Assembly: GCA_002453315.1 (NCBI GenBank)
Contig: DKGO01000112.1
Location: 1-14,059, forward strand
DNA length: 14,059 nucleotides
Source: Caryophanales bacterium UBA6768
GTDB taxonomy: Bacteria > Bacillota > Bacilli > Bacillales_D > Amphibacillaceae
Direction: 5' to 3'
Under the pieces are notes generated by a model. The model did no database searches. It worked only from the letters and a program-made list of their open reading frames with translations, and had not been told where the DNA came from. Both the position numbers and the translations under genes were made by a program. Positions 1-7,267 of the stretch are shown here, piece by piece (the stretch's first letter is position 1; every line of letters starts with the position of its first letter).

Positions 1-1
1 A

Positions 2-1147
2 TTAATGAATGGTATTGGAACTTTACTCTATTTATTTATTACAAAAGGAAAAATTCCTGCATACTTAGGATCAAGTTTTGCTTTTATATCCCCTGTTCTC
101 GTTGTGTTAGATAAATTTAACGGGCCAGAGGGATATAGTTATGTATTAGGGGGGTTCCTAGCAGTTGGTATTGTGCTAACGGTCGTTGGTATTATAGTAA
201 AATTTGCTGGGGTCGGTTGGATTGATGTTATTTTCCCACCTGCAGCGATGGGGGCAATTGTAGCTGTTATCGGGTTAGAGCTTGTTCCAGTTGCCGCTGA
301 AATGGCTGGTTGGATTCCAGGGGCTGGCGTTGATCCGGCTGAATGGACAATGGACCCAACCCATGCATTAGTTGCTGTATTAACATTACTAGTCACGATT
401 GTGTTTTGGGTGACATTACGTGGATTTTTAAAAATTATTCCTATTTTACTTGGAATTGTGACAGGTTATATTATTGCATATTTTTTCGGTTTAGTTGAAT
501 GGAAAGCCGTACATGAGGCAGCATGGGTGACAATGCCACAGTTATATGCCATGAAATTCAATTTATCGGCAATCATAATCATCATTCCAGCAGCACTTGT
601 TTTAATACCTGAACATATTGGGCATTTATTTGTAACAAGTAACATTGTTGGAAAAGATTTAATGAAAGATCCGGGATTAGATCGTTCTTTTGTCGGTAAT
701 GGTATTTCAACTATTCTATCAAGTTTCTTCGGTTCAACCCCGAACACGACTTATGGTGAAAATATTGGCGTTCTAGCGATTACGAGAGTGTATTCTACTT
801 ATGTGATCGGAATTGCTGCTATATTTGCAATGATTCTATCATTCTCTGGTAAACTAGCAGCAATCATTTCTTCCATTCCTGGGCCAGTCATGGGTGGTAT
901 TTCACTATTATTATTCGGTATCATTGCCGCTAGTGGAATTCGAATGCTCGTTGAAGCTAAAGTGGACTATTCCAAGTCACAAAATTTAATTTTAACGTGT
1001 GTCGTCTTAGTGATCGGGATTAGTGGTGCAACAATTAATATTGGTGAAGTCGCTCTGACCGGAATGGGACTAGCAACGATTGTTGCCATTGTTTTGGGTC
1101 TGTTTTTTAAACTGTTAGACATTTTCAAACTATCAAATGAATCCTAA
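2..1147 (+). CDS. uraA: Uracil permease (NCS2/UraA family), 5'-truncated by window edge
   Basis: Integral membrane proton-coupled uracil importer of the nucleobase:cation symporter-2 family, feeding pyrimidine salvage. The reading frame is open to the left edge, so the ATG at base 5 is internal. Counting from that Met, the two glutamates expected in the substrate site are visible: E203 in PEHIGH and E252 in TTYGEN. They are 49 residues apart, the spacing I recall for E241 and E290 of E. coli UraA, which implies that about 38 N-terminal residues lie outside the window. The early segment KIPAYLGSSFAFISP is also typical of this family. The protein is rich in hydrophobic helices throughout and ends with a short polar tail. 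A terminator-like hairpin follows directly. No pyrimidine biosynthesis gene is visible beside it, so regulation cannot be judged. A xanthine/uric acid permease is less likely because of the close UraA motif match. Confidence 0.93.
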   Translation, partial: LMNGIGTLLYLFITKGKIPAYLGSSFAFISPVLVVLDKFNGPEGYSYVLGGFLAVGIVLTVVGIIVKFAGVGWIDVIFPPAAMGAIVAVIGLELVPVAAEMAGWIPGAGVDPAEWTMDPTHALVAVLTLLVTIVFWVTLRGFLKIIPILLGIVTGYIIAYFFGLVEWKAVHEAAWVTMPQLYAMKFNLSAIIIIIPAALVLIPEHIGHLFVTSNIVGKDLMKDPGLDRSFVGNGISTILSSFFGSTPNTTYGENIGVLAITRVYSTYVIGIAAIFAMILSFSGKLAAIISSIPGPVMGGISLLLFGIIAASGIRMLVEAKVDYSKSQNLILTCVVLVIGISGATINIGEVALTGMGLATIVAIVLGLFFKLLDIFKLSNES

Positions 1148-1160
1148 TTAAGTCACTTGA

Positions 1161-1240
1161 AAAAATCCGTTGATATTTAAATCCTATCGTTACTGTACAA
1201 ATTATTAACGACAGGAATGTGATATCAACGGTTTTTACTT
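1161..1240 (+). terminator. Nested hairpin terminator after the uracil permease
   Basis: A perfect 10-bp inverted repeat, CCGTTGATAT at 1167-1176 and ATATCAACGG at 1222-1231, is preceded by AAAAA and followed by TTTTT at 1232-1236. The 45-nt interval holds a second inverted repeat, CCTATCGTTA at 1183-1192 and TAACGACAGG at 1206-1215, with one mismatch. The position just after a stop codon and the T-run support rho-independent termination. The outer loop is unusually long and only folds compactly if the inner stem forms. Confidence 0.65.
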
Positions 1241-1276
1241 TTTATCTTATAAAATTAACTCAGCTTCTGCAAATGT

Positions 1277-1305
1277 TTGTACATCAGACATTTTAAAATT
1301 ATACT
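1277..1305 (+). promoter_or_regulatory. Candidate SigA promoter of the TRIC gene
   Basis: TTGTAC at 1277-1282 and TATACT at 1300-1305 are separated by 17 bases. The -10 box matches 5 of 6 consensus positions and the -35 box only the first three. The predicted start near 1312 would give a leader of about 30 nt before the ATG at 1343. It is assigned from sequence resemblance only. Confidence 0.35.
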
Positions 1306-1342
1306 AGTTAACAAGCAGCAGTAAAACGGTGGTGACTTGAAG

Positions 1343-1954
1343 ATGACCTGGGACATTCTGAATATTATCGGTACGATTGCTTTTGCATTAAGTGGTACGT
1401 TTGTCGCCATGGAAGTAAAATATGATTTAATGGGTATTTACATTTTAGGATTCGTCACTGCATTTGGTGGTGGAGCCATCAGAAATTTACTTATTGGAGT
1501 TCCCATTACAACCCTATGGGAACAAGGAAGTTTATTTCTGATTGCCTTTGTCATCATGACCATTACATTTTTCATTCCTTCTTTCATACTTCATACGTGG
1601 CAACGATGGGGAGACTTTTTTGATGCGATTGGGCTTGGGGCATTTGCTATTCAGGGTGCTATTTTCGCAGCAGAAATGAACTTGCCTATAAGTGCAGCCA
1701 TCGTTGCAGCAGCACTTACAGGGACTGGTGGTGGCATGATTCGAGATATTTTAGCCGGTCGAAAACCATTGTTTTTAAAGAAGGAAATCTATATTTTATG
1801 GACATTGCTAGCCGGTATTCCGGTTGGTCTTGGTTTTATTCACTCAACTTCCGGTTATTTAATCATACTTGCCTTAATTGTTTTCTTTCGGATGTTGTCG
1901 CTTCATTTTTCCTGGTATTTACCACATAGGGAAATTGTTAAAAATAAAAGATAA
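1343..1954 (+). CDS. TRIC-family (UPF0126) cation channel membrane protein
   Basis: Predicted 203-residue membrane protein of the trimeric intracellular cation channel family, whose bacterial members form homotrimeric K+/Na+-permeable channels. Two homologous halves are visible, each carrying a glycine-rich signature: GGGAIRN at residues 42-48 and GTGGGMIRD at 127-135. About seven hydrophobic segments cover the chain, and the length is normal for the family. The ATG at 1343 is chosen over the TTG at 1337 because GGTGGTGA (1328-1335) lies 7 bases before the ATG and would almost touch the TTG. The gene stands alone between the permease terminator and the lipoprotein gene. No obvious hairpin follows it. 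Its physiological role in Bacillaceae is not clear from context. Confidence 0.88.
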   Translation: MTWDILNIIGTIAFALSGTFVAMEVKYDLMGIYILGFVTAFGGGAIRNLLIGVPITTLWEQGSLFLIAFVIMTITFFIPSFILHTWQRWGDFFDAIGLGAFAIQGAIFAAEMNLPISAAIVAAALTGTGGGMIRDILAGRKPLFLKKEIYILWTLLAGIPVGLGFIHSTSGYLIILALIVFFRMLSLHFSWYLPHREIVKNKR

Positions 1955-2126
1955 GCAAAAATTAGTTTTGACTTTAACATATGGATTTTCCCCTTATTTT
2001 TACTAGCGATTTTTCAAAATAATTGCTACTATTAATGATAGAAATGAAGAAATTTGAATAATACTCACATTGAATAGATGACGATAAACGACAACTTTCG
2101 ATGGCTATATATCAGGAGGAATTAAC

Positions 2127-2996
2127 ATGAAACGACTCGTATTTTTAATGATCGTATTATCGATATTTTTAGTAAGTTGTTCCGGTAAGGCATATGATGA
2201 GGCATTAAAAAAAGGATATGATTATTTAGAAAATGCGAAATATGCAGAGGCTTCTGAACAATTTACCATCGCATTGGAGAAAAAAGAAACAGAAGAAGCG
2301 GAAAAAGCCCTTCGCGTTTCCGATGCCATGTTTGCCGGTTGGGATGCAATAAGGGCAGGTACATTTAATTCAGCAGTCGAAATTGCTCATAATATATTAA
2401 TCGATAATAAAGAAAATGAAGCCACACGCATCGTAGTGAAAGATGCTGAGGATCTGCTTGAACAAGCTGAAGAACTATTAAATTTATATAACGACATTAA
2501 ATCAAAAATAGATGAAGCCGACTTATTATATGATAATCATAGTTATGAAGATGCCCTCGTGATTTATAAGGAAATAGCAGAAATAAGTCATGATCATTTT
2601 GTCATCGACAATTTAATCGCGGATGCTAAAGAGAAAATTTCCGAAATAATGGCGTTGATTGATGATGAAGATTATGATGTTAATGGTGAAAGTGACGGTG
2701 AATCCGATAGTCCCGATTCAGGAGAAAAAGATGGCACAGAAAATGATGACGACCCAGATAATACAATTGATAATAATGGATCATCGGGTGAAATAACGAA
2801 GGCAAACGCTGAAAAAATTATTCGCCAAGGTATCGGTGTTCATGATGAGGTTAATGTCAAAGTTGATCATGAGGATGGAGATTTTTATATTATCCAAGTG
2901 TTTGAAGTAGTTGGTGAAGGTGAAGGTAGCCATACGGCTACATGGGGCTGGTATAAAGTAAATAAAAAGACTGGGGCTTGGGAAGAAGCATTTTAA
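2127..2996 (+). CDS. Lipoprotein with TPR-like helices, acidic linker and C-terminal module
   Basis: Predicted 289-residue surface lipoprotein of unknown function. A type II signal peptide spans residues 1-17 (MKR, hydrophobic core, lipobox LVS) with the lipidated Cys at 18. Residues 21-175 are charged, helical and tetratricopeptide-like; the clearest repeats are around 23-52 (YLENAKYAEASEQFTIAL) and 128-155 (DNHSYEDALVIYKEIAEI). Residues 179-222 form a very acidic Asp/Ser/Gly/Asn-rich linker without predicted structure. Residues 223-289 form a compact C-terminal module ending in aromatic-rich TATWGWYKVNKKTGAW, which looks like a small beta-rich domain. The start is set by AGGAGG at 2114-2119, 7 bases upstream. 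A strong terminator follows, so it is the end of its transcript. The architecture suggests an exported scaffold or binding protein at the membrane-wall interface; this is inference. Confidence 0.82.
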   Translation: MKRLVFLMIVLSIFLVSCSGKAYDEALKKGYDYLENAKYAEASEQFTIALEKKETEEAEKALRVSDAMFAGWDAIRAGTFNSAVEIAHNILIDNKENEATRIVVKDAEDLLEQAEELLNLYNDIKSKIDEADLLYDNHSYEDALVIYKEIAEISHDHFVIDNLIADAKEKISEIMALIDDEDYDVNGESDGESDSPDSGEKDGTENDDDPDNTIDNNGSSGEITKANAEKIIRQGIGVHDEVNVKVDHEDGDFYIIQVFEVVGEGEGSHTATWGWYKVNKKTGAWEEAF

Positions 2997-3009
2997 CTTT
3001 TAAGCATAG

Positions 3010-3044
3010 CTGATCTATCTAATATTTGGATAGATCAGTTTTTT
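3010..3044 (+). terminator. Rho-independent terminator after the lipoprotein gene
   Basis: A perfect 10-bp stem is formed by CTGATCTATC at 3010-3019 and GATAGATCAG at 3029-3038, with a 9-nt loop. Six T residues at 3039-3044 follow at once. It lies 13 bases after the lipoprotein stop codon. Confidence 0.9.
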
Positions 3045-3249
3045 GTATAAGTAATTTTTTCACATTTTGAACGCAAACAATCATCACGGAAACTTAGAAT
3101 AAAACAACATCAATTTTTCTTCCTAAAAGAATATCCTGATGGGATGATTATTGGAAAAAGAATTTTAAAACATAAATACCTATGATACACTTAAGTAACT
3201 ATTAAAATTTTAAAATGGAATTAATATTGATGAAGAACGGAGAGATATC

Positions 3250-3531
3250 GTGGAAAAAACTGTTAAGGAATTTCATTTGTCATTTCCAATAATAGTGTTA
3301 TTAATCAATATTTGTTTTACTTTCATTTTAATGAAAGAATTATCGGCAGGTTCTGCACTACATTATGGCTATTTGAGCTCCTTAACTCCAGGATTTAGCA
3401 TTGCATCGTTTGTATACATTAGAAAATTTAAACATGATACCCTTTTGATACGGATTTTACAAGGGTTAAATTTGCTTTTTATTGTTATACCAATTGTCGT
3501 TATTATATACTTAGCGTCGCTTATTACTTGA
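3250..3531 (+). CDS. Small hypothetical membrane protein
   Basis: Predicted 93-residue protein that I do not recognise. It starts with GTG; GGAGAG at 3239-3244 lies 5 bases upstream and no in-frame ATG is nearby. Hydrophobic segments fall at about residues 11-29, 38-57 and 70-92, the last very rich in Ile and Val. A basic stretch, YIRKFKHD, at 56-63 separates the second and third and by the positive-inside rule should be cytoplasmic. Codon use resembles the neighbours. The gene is preceded by a terminator and converges with liaR, so it is probably monocistronic. Support comes from the ribosome binding site, length and coherent membrane topology rather than homology. An accidental frame is possible but unlikely. 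Confidence 0.6.
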   Translation: MEKTVKEFHLSFPIIVLLINICFTFILMKELSAGSALHYGYLSSLTPGFSIASFVYIRKFKHDTLLIRILQGLNLLFIVIPIVVIIYLASLIT

Positions 3532-3629
3532 TGCCGCCTTTCACTAATCTCCTAAAACATCCATTGAACAAAAGTGACTGTGAGAAATTCCGTGCGCAAA
3601 TCAAATCCTCCCTTTTCGGGTTCAACTAC

Positions 3630-4274
3630 TCATTTCCTTTCATTCCCAAGCAAATGATGTCGATGAACATAAACCGCTGCCTGTGTTCGGTCACTTATTT
3701 CTAATTTTGATAAAATGTTACTGACATGTGTTTTGACTGTTTTTATCCCAATGAACAATTTTTCACCAATTTCTTGATTTGTTAAGCCATTACCAATACA
3801 TAGTAATACTTCCATTTCTCGTTCTGTTAAGTCATCATGTAATTTTGTTTCATTACTTCCACGAACATTTGTTAAGACCCGACTTGCCACCTTTGGTTCA
3901 ATAACATTTTCACCTTGATGGGCTTTTTTAATGACGTTAACAATTTCTTCAGCCGAGGAAGTTTTCAATATATAACTGAATGCTCCCGCTTCAATTGCGG
4001 GAAAAATTTGTTCGTCATCATAATAACTCGTCAAAATAATGACTTTGCAATGGGGTAATTCAGCCATAATTTTTTGTGTTGCATAAATCCCATCACCATT
4101 TTCCATCTTCAAATCCATTAATACGACATCAGGCTCTTCCGCTAAAACGAGTGCGGCCCCGTCATTTCCACTTGAAGCTTGCCCAATAACTTCAATCTCT
4201 TTATCCGTTTTTAAATAAGCGATAATTCCTTTTCGTACAATATCATGATCATCCACAACAACGACCTTAATCAT
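3630..4274 (-). CDS. liaR: LiaR/VraR-type response regulator (NarL family)
   Basis: Cytoplasmic DNA-binding output of the Lia cell-envelope stress system, phosphorylated by LiaS and activating target promoters. The receiver domain covers residues 1-120 and shows the acidic pocket D8-D9, phosphoacceptor D54 in VVLMDLKM, T82 and K104. The LuxR-type helix-turn-helix covers about 148-206, with the signature LTEREMEVLLCIGNGLTNQE and recognition helix region KTVKTHVSNIL. The start at 4274 (MIKVVVVDDH, 214 residues) is preferred over the TTG at 4292 because GGGGGGAG lies 5 bases upstream of it. It is the last gene of the liaF-liaS-liaR block, 28 nt after liaS. No clear terminator is visible in the 98 nt before the convergent membrane-protein gene. 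A VraR name would be equally fair; neighbouring LiaF and LiaS make the assignment firm. Confidence 0.93.
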   Translation of the reverse strand: MIKVVVVDDHDIVRKGIIAYLKTDKEIEVIGQASSGNDGAALVLAEEPDVVLMDLKMENGDGIYATQKIMAELPHCKVIILTSYYDDEQIFPAIEAGAFSYILKTSSAEEIVNVIKKAHQGENVIEPKVASRVLTNVRGSNETKLHDDLTEREMEVLLCIGNGLTNQEIGEKLFIGIKTVKTHVSNILSKLEISDRTQAAVYVHRHHLLGNERK

Positions 4275-4302
4275 GTATGCTCCCCCCAACAATCATTTAA
4301 AT

Positions 4303-5340
4303 TTATAAAGGAATGCGAATTGTAATCATTGTACCCTCATTCACATTTGAACGTATCGTACAAATTCCACCTAATTCCTCACTACGTTCACGCATTGTTT
4401 TTAATCCTAAAGATGATTTATTGAAGTGTTCATCAATTTCAAATCCGTCTCCATTGTCCTGTAATTTTACGTTTAATTCATTGGATTGTTGTATAATTGA
4501 CAATTTAATGACTGTTGCATTGGCATGACGTAATATGTTAGAAAATCCTTCTTGAATCATTCGAAATACATGTTCCTCGATGATTTCTGGTAACTCCAGC
4601 CCCTGTGAAATTTTCACTTCAAACGTTAAATTACTTTTCGCTTCTAATTCCTTAATAAGGCTTTCAACGCCATCTGCTAATGTTTTGCCTGATAAGTAGA
4701 CAGGTCGTAAATGAAGTAACAATGCACGCATTTCTGCTTGCGAATGATAAGCCGCCTCGACAACATCTTGTAACTGTTCCTTAGCAAGCTCTGGATGTTG
4801 ATCGATTTGCTTAATAATCGCCTCTGACATCATCGTAATCGCAAACAGTTGCTGACTAACAGCATCGTGAAGATCTCTAGCAAGTCGTTGTCTCTCTTCA
4901 ATGACTGCCGTTTTATGAGCCTCTTTTGAAAATGCTTCATTCTCTTCTGCCATTCGTTGCAATGAACGAACGTGTTTTTGCATAATCATTCCTAATCGAT
5001 TTAACTCATCTGTTACCCTTGTCAATTCATCCTTATGATGGACATCGATTCGATAATGATAGTTTCCGTTCGCAAACTGGGAAATTAAAGCCGACATTTC
5101 ATGAAGTCTTTTAATATGAAAACTACTTGAGTGGAATCCAATAATTATGGCTAGTATCGTTCCAACAAACACATAGATTCCAATAATTAAAAATATTTGA
5201 TTTAACGTTAACCACATAACATCGGTCATATAATTTAAGCTGTACATGATTATTGTTAACATGATTGTCGTTAAAAGAACGCCTTTTAAATGAGAACGAA
5301 TGAATTGAAAGCGAAGACTGAAAAATTGATTTTTCATCAT
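4303..5340 (-). CDS. liaS: LiaS/VraS-type sensor histidine kinase
   Basis: Membrane sensor kinase that phosphorylates LiaR when the lipid II cycle is disturbed and is held inactive by LiaF in characterised systems. Two transmembrane helices lie at about residues 20-36 and 46-69 with only a short outside loop, the intramembrane-sensing design. A HAMP region follows (about 70-125), then a HisKA_3 dimerisation domain with H158 in RLARDLHDAVSQQ. The LHLRPV segment at 210-214 is typical of LiaS/VraS. The HATPase domain shows N268, D295-N-G-D-G299 and the G-box GLKTMRERSEELGG at 312-325. AGGAG at 5351-5347 lies 6 bases before the ATG at 5340; a second ATG at 5337 is also possible. The ribosome binding site overlaps the liaF stop codon and the two genes are 9 nt apart, suggesting translational coupling. 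Confidence 0.94.
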   Translation of the reverse strand: MMKNQFFSLRFQFIRSHLKGVLLTTIMLTIIMYSLNYMTDVMWLTLNQIFLIIGIYVFVGTILAIIIGFHSSSFHIKRLHEMSALISQFANGNYHYRIDVHHKDELTRVTDELNRLGMIMQKHVRSLQRMAEENEAFSKEAHKTAVIEERQRLARDLHDAVSQQLFAITMMSEAIIKQIDQHPELAKEQLQDVVEAAYHSQAEMRALLLHLRPVYLSGKTLADGVESLIKELEAKSNLTFEVKISQGLELPEIIEEHVFRMIQEGFSNILRHANATVIKLSIIQQSNELNVKLQDNGDGFEIDEHFNKSSLGLKTMRERSEELGGICTIRSNVNEGTMITIRIPL

Positions 5341-5349
5341 AAACGACTC

Positions 5350-6138
5350 CTATACCCGATCAACACGGATACTTCCGGCTGTTAAATTTAATTGAAAATC
5401 TAATTTTTGTTCGGCTGCATCAAACCCGTCGGTTTCGAAAAACAAATGACGATTCACACCACCGACAGTGCGGGAATTCACTTTTAACTCTCCAGCTTTC
5501 ACTTTACCATTTACCCGAAACTCGACCTCTTCTGGGATTAAAATATGAATATCCCCGGCTAATGCTTTAATGAATATCGGAATTTCCTTTTCCGGAATAT
5601 AAGCCTTCGTAAAATCAAAATAAAAATCACCCGCTAAATTATTTAAATGTAGCGGTTCTACTTTCCAATTTTCCTCACTATACTCGTAATCTCCGATAGA
5701 AAACATCGATGATTTTTTATGATGTTTCTTGCCATGCCTTCCAACTTCTTCTTCGTAATAATGACGATGATATTTCCCTTTCTTTAATCGTTTACTTTTA
5801 TATTGCGAATGAATAATAATTGTTAATCCGATATAAACAATCACTAAAGGCCACAATTTATAAATATCTTTAAAAGCAAATTGGATCACAGCAAATCGAT
5901 CAAGCATTAATAACGAACCAAAAATAAGGAAGAAAGAACCCAATACTAAACTGCCATCGTTCCCACGGATTCGGTCAATCATCCATTTTAAACCGAATAT
6001 AATAAATAATGCTGGATAAGCGTAAAGCCAGATTGTTCCCATATTAAATGAAACTAACCCCAAATTTTCTATAATTAACAGTGCACCAAAGGCAATAATT
6101 AGAATAGCTAGCATATACCGTCCAAAATGTTTCATCAT
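5350..6138 (-). CDS. liaF: LiaF-type envelope stress regulator
   Basis: Membrane protein that in characterised Bacilli represses LiaS until cell-wall-active antibiotics act. The 262-residue chain has about four transmembrane helices (roughly 8-24, 34-52, 62-79 and 93-111). A basic, histidine-rich linker at 114-143 contains HRHYYEEEVGRHGKKHHKK. A C-terminal beta-rich domain at about 145-262 has the LiaF-type repeats LNNLAGDFYFDF, KALAGDIHILIPEEVEFRV and NLTAGSIRVDRV. The length is near that of other LiaF proteins. GGAGG at 6149-6145 precedes two adjacent ATG codons at 6138 and 6135, and either can be the start. It is first in the liaFSR block, after a terminator closing the PAP2 gene. I found no convincing SigA promoter between 6256 and 6139. 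The genes liaI, liaH and liaG, which precede liaF in B. subtilis, are absent here. Confidence 0.92.
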   Translation of the reverse strand: MMKHFGRYMLAILIIAFGALLIIENLGLVSFNMGTIWLYAYPALFIIFGLKWMIDRIRGNDGSLVLGSFFLIFGSLLMLDRFAVIQFAFKDIYKLWPLVIVYIGLTIIIHSQYKSKRLKKGKYHRHYYEEEVGRHGKKHHKKSSMFSIGDYEYSEENWKVEPLHLNNLAGDFYFDFTKAYIPEKEIPIFIKALAGDIHILIPEEVEFRVNGKVKAGELKVNSRTVGGVNRHLFFETDGFDAAEQKLDFQLNLTAGSIRVDRV

Positions 6139-6256
6139 TCCATTCCTCCATTAAAATTTCCAAACAGAGATATTTTCCACCGTATTTTTGTTAAAATGAA
6201 ATTTTTCTACTGGTGAAAATTTCTGTTAGTTTTATTGATAATTCCATTCACATCAT

Positions 6257-6312
6257 TAAAAATCCCCTTCTTTGAATCTAATGCCATCATATAATTTATC
6301 ACAAAGAAGGGG
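6257..6312 (-). terminator. Terminator between the PAP2 gene and liaF
   Basis: A perfect 11-bp inverted repeat is formed by CCCCTTCTTTG (6264-6274) and CAAAGAAGGGG (6302-6312), with a 27-nt loop. Read on the minus strand, the stem is followed by ATTTTTAA at 6263-6256, as expected for a terminator of the PAP2 transcript. The plus strand has no T-run after the stem. The loop is long, so termination may be incomplete. Confidence 0.72.
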
Positions 6313-6388
6313 AACAGTCTTAAGTATGTTTTTATCTCCGTCTAGAGACTGAGGTTTTAAAATGGAAGATCATAAAATCCAATCACAT

Positions 6389-7030
6389 TTATACCGTTTT
6401 TTGACGTTTTAGTTGAATGAATTCATATAAATAAATCATCCCAATGAAGCAAAAATAACCTAACACATAACCTGTCACAACATCTGTTAAATAATGAACA
6501 TTTAAAAAAGGCCGACTCATTCCAATGAAAAGAACGAGTAATGCAAAGGAAGATTGAACAATCAGTTTAGCACGTGTTGTGGAAAATTTTTTGGCTACAA
6601 AATAGGCTAACAATCCGTAGCAGACAATTGACACCATTGCATGACCAGAAGGATAACTAAAGCCTTCTGCATCTAAAACAGCCGAAATACTCGGTCTCTC
6701 TCTTTCAACAAGACCCTTAATTAGGGTGTTGAGGATATGAGCACCTAGTACACCAAATCCAAATGTCACAGCTGGTACCCAGTCCCGGAAGGCAAACCCA
6801 ATGACAAATACCATGATGACAACAAACGGCTTAACAAAATGTTCTGATCCAAGCTCTGTCATCCACCGCAAAAATGTATACACAAATGTGTCAGAATAAA
6901 CTGCAGCAACTTGTTGCATCCACAAATCAATTTTTGGTATGTCACCATTTAAAATCATGACAAACCAATTAATAACGAAATATAAAACAGTAGCTAAAAA
7001 TACTAAATAAATATAATAACGTTTTTTCAT
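6389..7030 (-). CDS. PAP2-family membrane phosphatase
   Basis: Membrane phosphatase of the PAP2 superfamily, which removes phosphate from lipid phosphates at the outer face of the membrane. All three catalytic motifs are intact: K105-x6-R112-P113 (KGLVERERP), P127-S-G-H130 and S172-R173-x5-H179-x3-D183 (SRPFLNVHYLTD). About six hydrophobic helices fill the 213 residues, a normal length for PgpB/undecaprenyl-pyrophosphate phosphatase-like members. The ATG at 7030 is preferred over the one at 7057 because GGGAGGG lies 9 bases upstream of it and nothing suitable precedes 7057. The gene ends at a terminator before liaF on the same strand. That neighbourhood favours a substrate in cell-wall lipid recycling (undecaprenyl pyrophosphate), but phosphatidylglycerophosphate or phosphatidate cannot be excluded. 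Confidence 0.92.
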   Translation of the reverse strand: MKKRYYIYLVFLATVLYFVINWFVMILNGDIPKIDLWMQQVAAVYSDTFVYTFLRWMTELGSEHFVKPFVVIMVFVIGFAFRDWVPAVTFGFGVLGAHILNTLIKGLVERERPSISAVLDAEGFSYPSGHAMVSIVCYGLLAYFVAKKFSTTRAKLIVQSSFALLVLFIGMSRPFLNVHYLTDVVTGYVLGYFCFIGMIYLYEFIQLKRQKTV

Positions 7031-7067
7031 AATTTTTAACCCTCCCGTAACCACCATGGCACTCTTT

Positions 7068-7097
7068 ATTATTTTCTATCATAACCTAATCTGTAAA
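7068..7097 (-). promoter_or_regulatory. Candidate SigA promoter of the PAP2 gene
   Basis: Read on the minus strand, TTTACA (7097-7092) and AATAAT (7073-7068) are 18 bases apart, and each matches 5 of 6 consensus positions. The predicted start near 7061 leaves about 30 nt before the ATG at 7030. Assigned by sequence only. Confidence 0.45.
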
Positions 7098-7188
7098 TAT
7101 ATGAAAACGTTTTTGGACATACTATACTTTCCCCATTCACTTTTTAGCATTTTTACAACCTTATGATTTAGTTAGAAGTCCTTTTATA

Positions 7189-7214
7189 GTTTCAGCTATT
7201 TTAAATATGGGAAT
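7189..7214 (+). promoter_or_regulatory. SigB-type general stress promoter of the GlsB-family gene
   Basis: GTTTCA at 7189-7194 and GGGAAT at 7209-7214 are separated by 14 bases. This fits the known SigB pattern GTTTAA-N12-15-GGGWAW with one mismatch in the -35 element. The predicted leader is about 45-50 nt. The gene it serves encodes a stress-type membrane protein of a family with SigB-dependent members in Bacillus, which agrees with the call. Confidence 0.6.
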
Positions 7215-7267
7215 GGTAACGATAAATTGGGAAATGTTTTCATATAATTAATTGGGGTGATTTTTGG

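Noticed and set aside
1955..2126. Search for a terminator of the TRIC gene and a promoter of the lipoprotein gene
   Set aside because: No hairpin with a T-run and no acceptable -35/-10 pair were found; TTGACT at 1968 has no -10 at the right distance.
3079..3149. Inverted repeat AATCATC / GATGATT in the 3045-3249 intergenic region
   Set aside because: Seven bases with a spacer of over 50 nt in AT-rich DNA is expected by chance, and there is no T-run or regulatory context.
6139..6256. Search for a LiaR box or SigA promoter before liaF
   Set aside because: The best pairs (such as TTAACA with TATCTC) match too poorly to report, and I could not recognise a LiaR operator with confidence.
7102..7115. 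cre-like or palindromic motif TGAAAACGTTTTTG upstream of the PAP2 promoter
   Set aside because: It is a good 10-bp palindrome (AAAACGTTTT) but fails two fixed cre positions on either strand, and such AT-rich palindromes are common here.
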